6,042 nt of DNA from Verrucomicrobiota bacterium (GTDB lineage Bacteria; Verrucomicrobiota; Verrucomicrobiia; Verrucomicrobiales; DEV007): contig JAHDCN010000178.1 in the NCBI GenBank assembly GCA_020629815.1, positions 1 through 6,042 on the forward strand, in the 5' to 3' direction. The first letter of the stretch is position 1. Every line of letters starts with the position of its first letter. Position numbers and translations under genes: made by a program. Shown one piece after another: positions 5,396 through 6,042 of the stretch. The notes under the pieces are model-generated. The model had not been told where the DNA came from, made no database searches, and worked only from the letters and a program-made list of their open reading frames with translations.

Positions 5396-6042
5396 TTACT
5401 GACCGATGCAAAACAAGTGATCCACACCGCGGACCAGTAATTTTCCGTTCACAGGAACGGGAGCTGCGGCAACCTGCTCACCCATTTCATTCTGAGAAAC
5501 GACCTTCATCCCGGAGTCGGATATCTTGACCACTGCGATCATCCCGTCTTCCCGGGCGCAGTAGAGATGATCTCCGGCCAGGATGGGAGACGAATAATAC
5601 TTGGCGCTGGCACGGGGAATCGCGTCTTCCCAAATGTCTTTGCCGGTTTTCGCATCGATACAATTGATCTGTCCGCGATCAGAGAGGAGATAGAATTTTC
5701 CGTCCCGACCGACCGGGGTTGGGCAATCGGCTCCAATGCCTTGGCGCTCCCAGAGGCGGGCTGATTTGGTGATGTCACCGCTGCCGCCCATTTTCACTGC
5801 AGCAACAAACTTGGTCCGGCCGTAGGGCACCATGGCGATACCATCGGTGAACCCGGGCGACGCAATCACACGCCACATAGCTTTGTCTTCCGGATTGAAA
5901 CCTTCACAGGTCCAAATCACGCTGCCGTCCTTCGGATCATGTCCTGTCAGGCGGTCGGCACCCCAGATTACCAGAGACTCTTTGCCATCGATTTCGGTGA
6001 GGTAGGGAGTGGTGTAGGACTGACCCGTTTCTTTTTGAACCG
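5396..6042 (-). CDS. PQQ-like beta-propeller repeat protein, C-terminal part (5' end beyond window)
   Basis: The frame is open from the right edge to TAA at 5398-5396, giving the last 214 residues; the start lies outside. Repeated beta-propeller blade signatures are visible. GxDP-x-x-G-x-x-xW appears near the edge as 'GHDPKDGSVIW', and 'CIDAKTGKDIWE' lies mid-way. There are repeated 'SPILAGDHLYC' and 'APVPVNGKLLV' strands and a terminal 'DHLFCIGQ'. This is the PQQ_2/BamB-like fold common in secreted proteins of Planctomycetes and Verrucomicrobiota. Members are usually exported and often have no PQQ or catalytic residues; a structural or binding role is as likely as a dehydrogenase. It is the upstream gene of a two-gene - strand unit with the zinc-ribbon protein. 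The family is confident; function and signal peptide cannot be judged from this fragment. Confidence 0.88.
   Translation of the reverse strand, partial: VQKETGQSYTTPYLTEIDGKESLVIWGADRLTGHDPKDGSVIWTCEGFNPEDKAMWRVIASPGFTDGIAMVPYGRTKFVAAVKMGGSGDITKSARLWERQGIGADCPTPVGRDGKFYLLSDRGQINCIDAKTGKDIWEDAIPRASAKYYSSPILAGDHLYCAREDGMIAVVKISDSGMKVVSQNEMGEQVAAAPVPVNGKLLVRGVDHLFCIGQ

Overview
The window looks like a compact bacterial chromosome segment of moderate GC (roughly the low fifties per cent by eye). It has no transposase, integrase, CRISPR array, rRNA or tRNA that I can recognise. Several protein styles recall the Planctomycetes-Verrucomicrobia-Chlamydiae group, most likely Verrucomicrobiota. These are a PQQ-like beta-propeller of the planctomycete/verrucomicrobial type, a short secreted S11 D-Ala-D-Ala carboxypeptidase, and an MFS porter with a long loop before its last helix and a C-terminal 'RGGYKP' tail. 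Several genes also lack a Shine-Dalgarno sequence. The taxonomic call is inference from remembered family resemblance, not a search.

Layout from left to right: (1) 1-153 holds no gene but carries a long, well-paired inverted repeat (10-114) followed by T5 on the + strand. It may be a terminator or structured RNA of something left of the window. (2) 154-1671 (-) is an MFS transporter. (3) 1672-1820 is a divergent intergenic region with a good sigma70-type promoter facing right. (4) 1821-3164 (+) is a metallo-beta-lactamase-fold protein resembling the catalytic part of CMP-Neu5Ac hydroxylase but without a Rieske domain. (5) 3173-4033 (-) is a conserved-looking two-helix membrane protein of unknown function, read from a TTG start. 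(6) 4036-4845 (+) is a secreted S11 D-alanyl-D-alanine carboxypeptidase. (7) 4852-5394 (-) is a small protein with two Cys4 zinc-ribbon-like units. (8) 5396 to beyond 6042 (-) is the C-terminal part of a PQQ-like beta-propeller protein, cut by the window edge.

Packing is very tight. The convergent pairs are separated by 8 and 6 bases, the head-to-head pair by 2 bases, and the co-directional pair at the right by 1 base. Functionally the region is a mixture (transport, a putative sugar-nucleotide-like MBL hydrolase, peptidoglycan trimming, an envelope protein). Only two gene relationships are suggested by layout: the propeller and zinc-protein operon, and the divergent carboxypeptidase and membrane-protein pair. 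I do not see a clear new multi-gene system. The best leads are the structured repeat at the left edge, the head-to-head start overlap at 4033/4036, the Rieske-less hydroxylase-like protein, and the duplicated zinc-ribbon protein.
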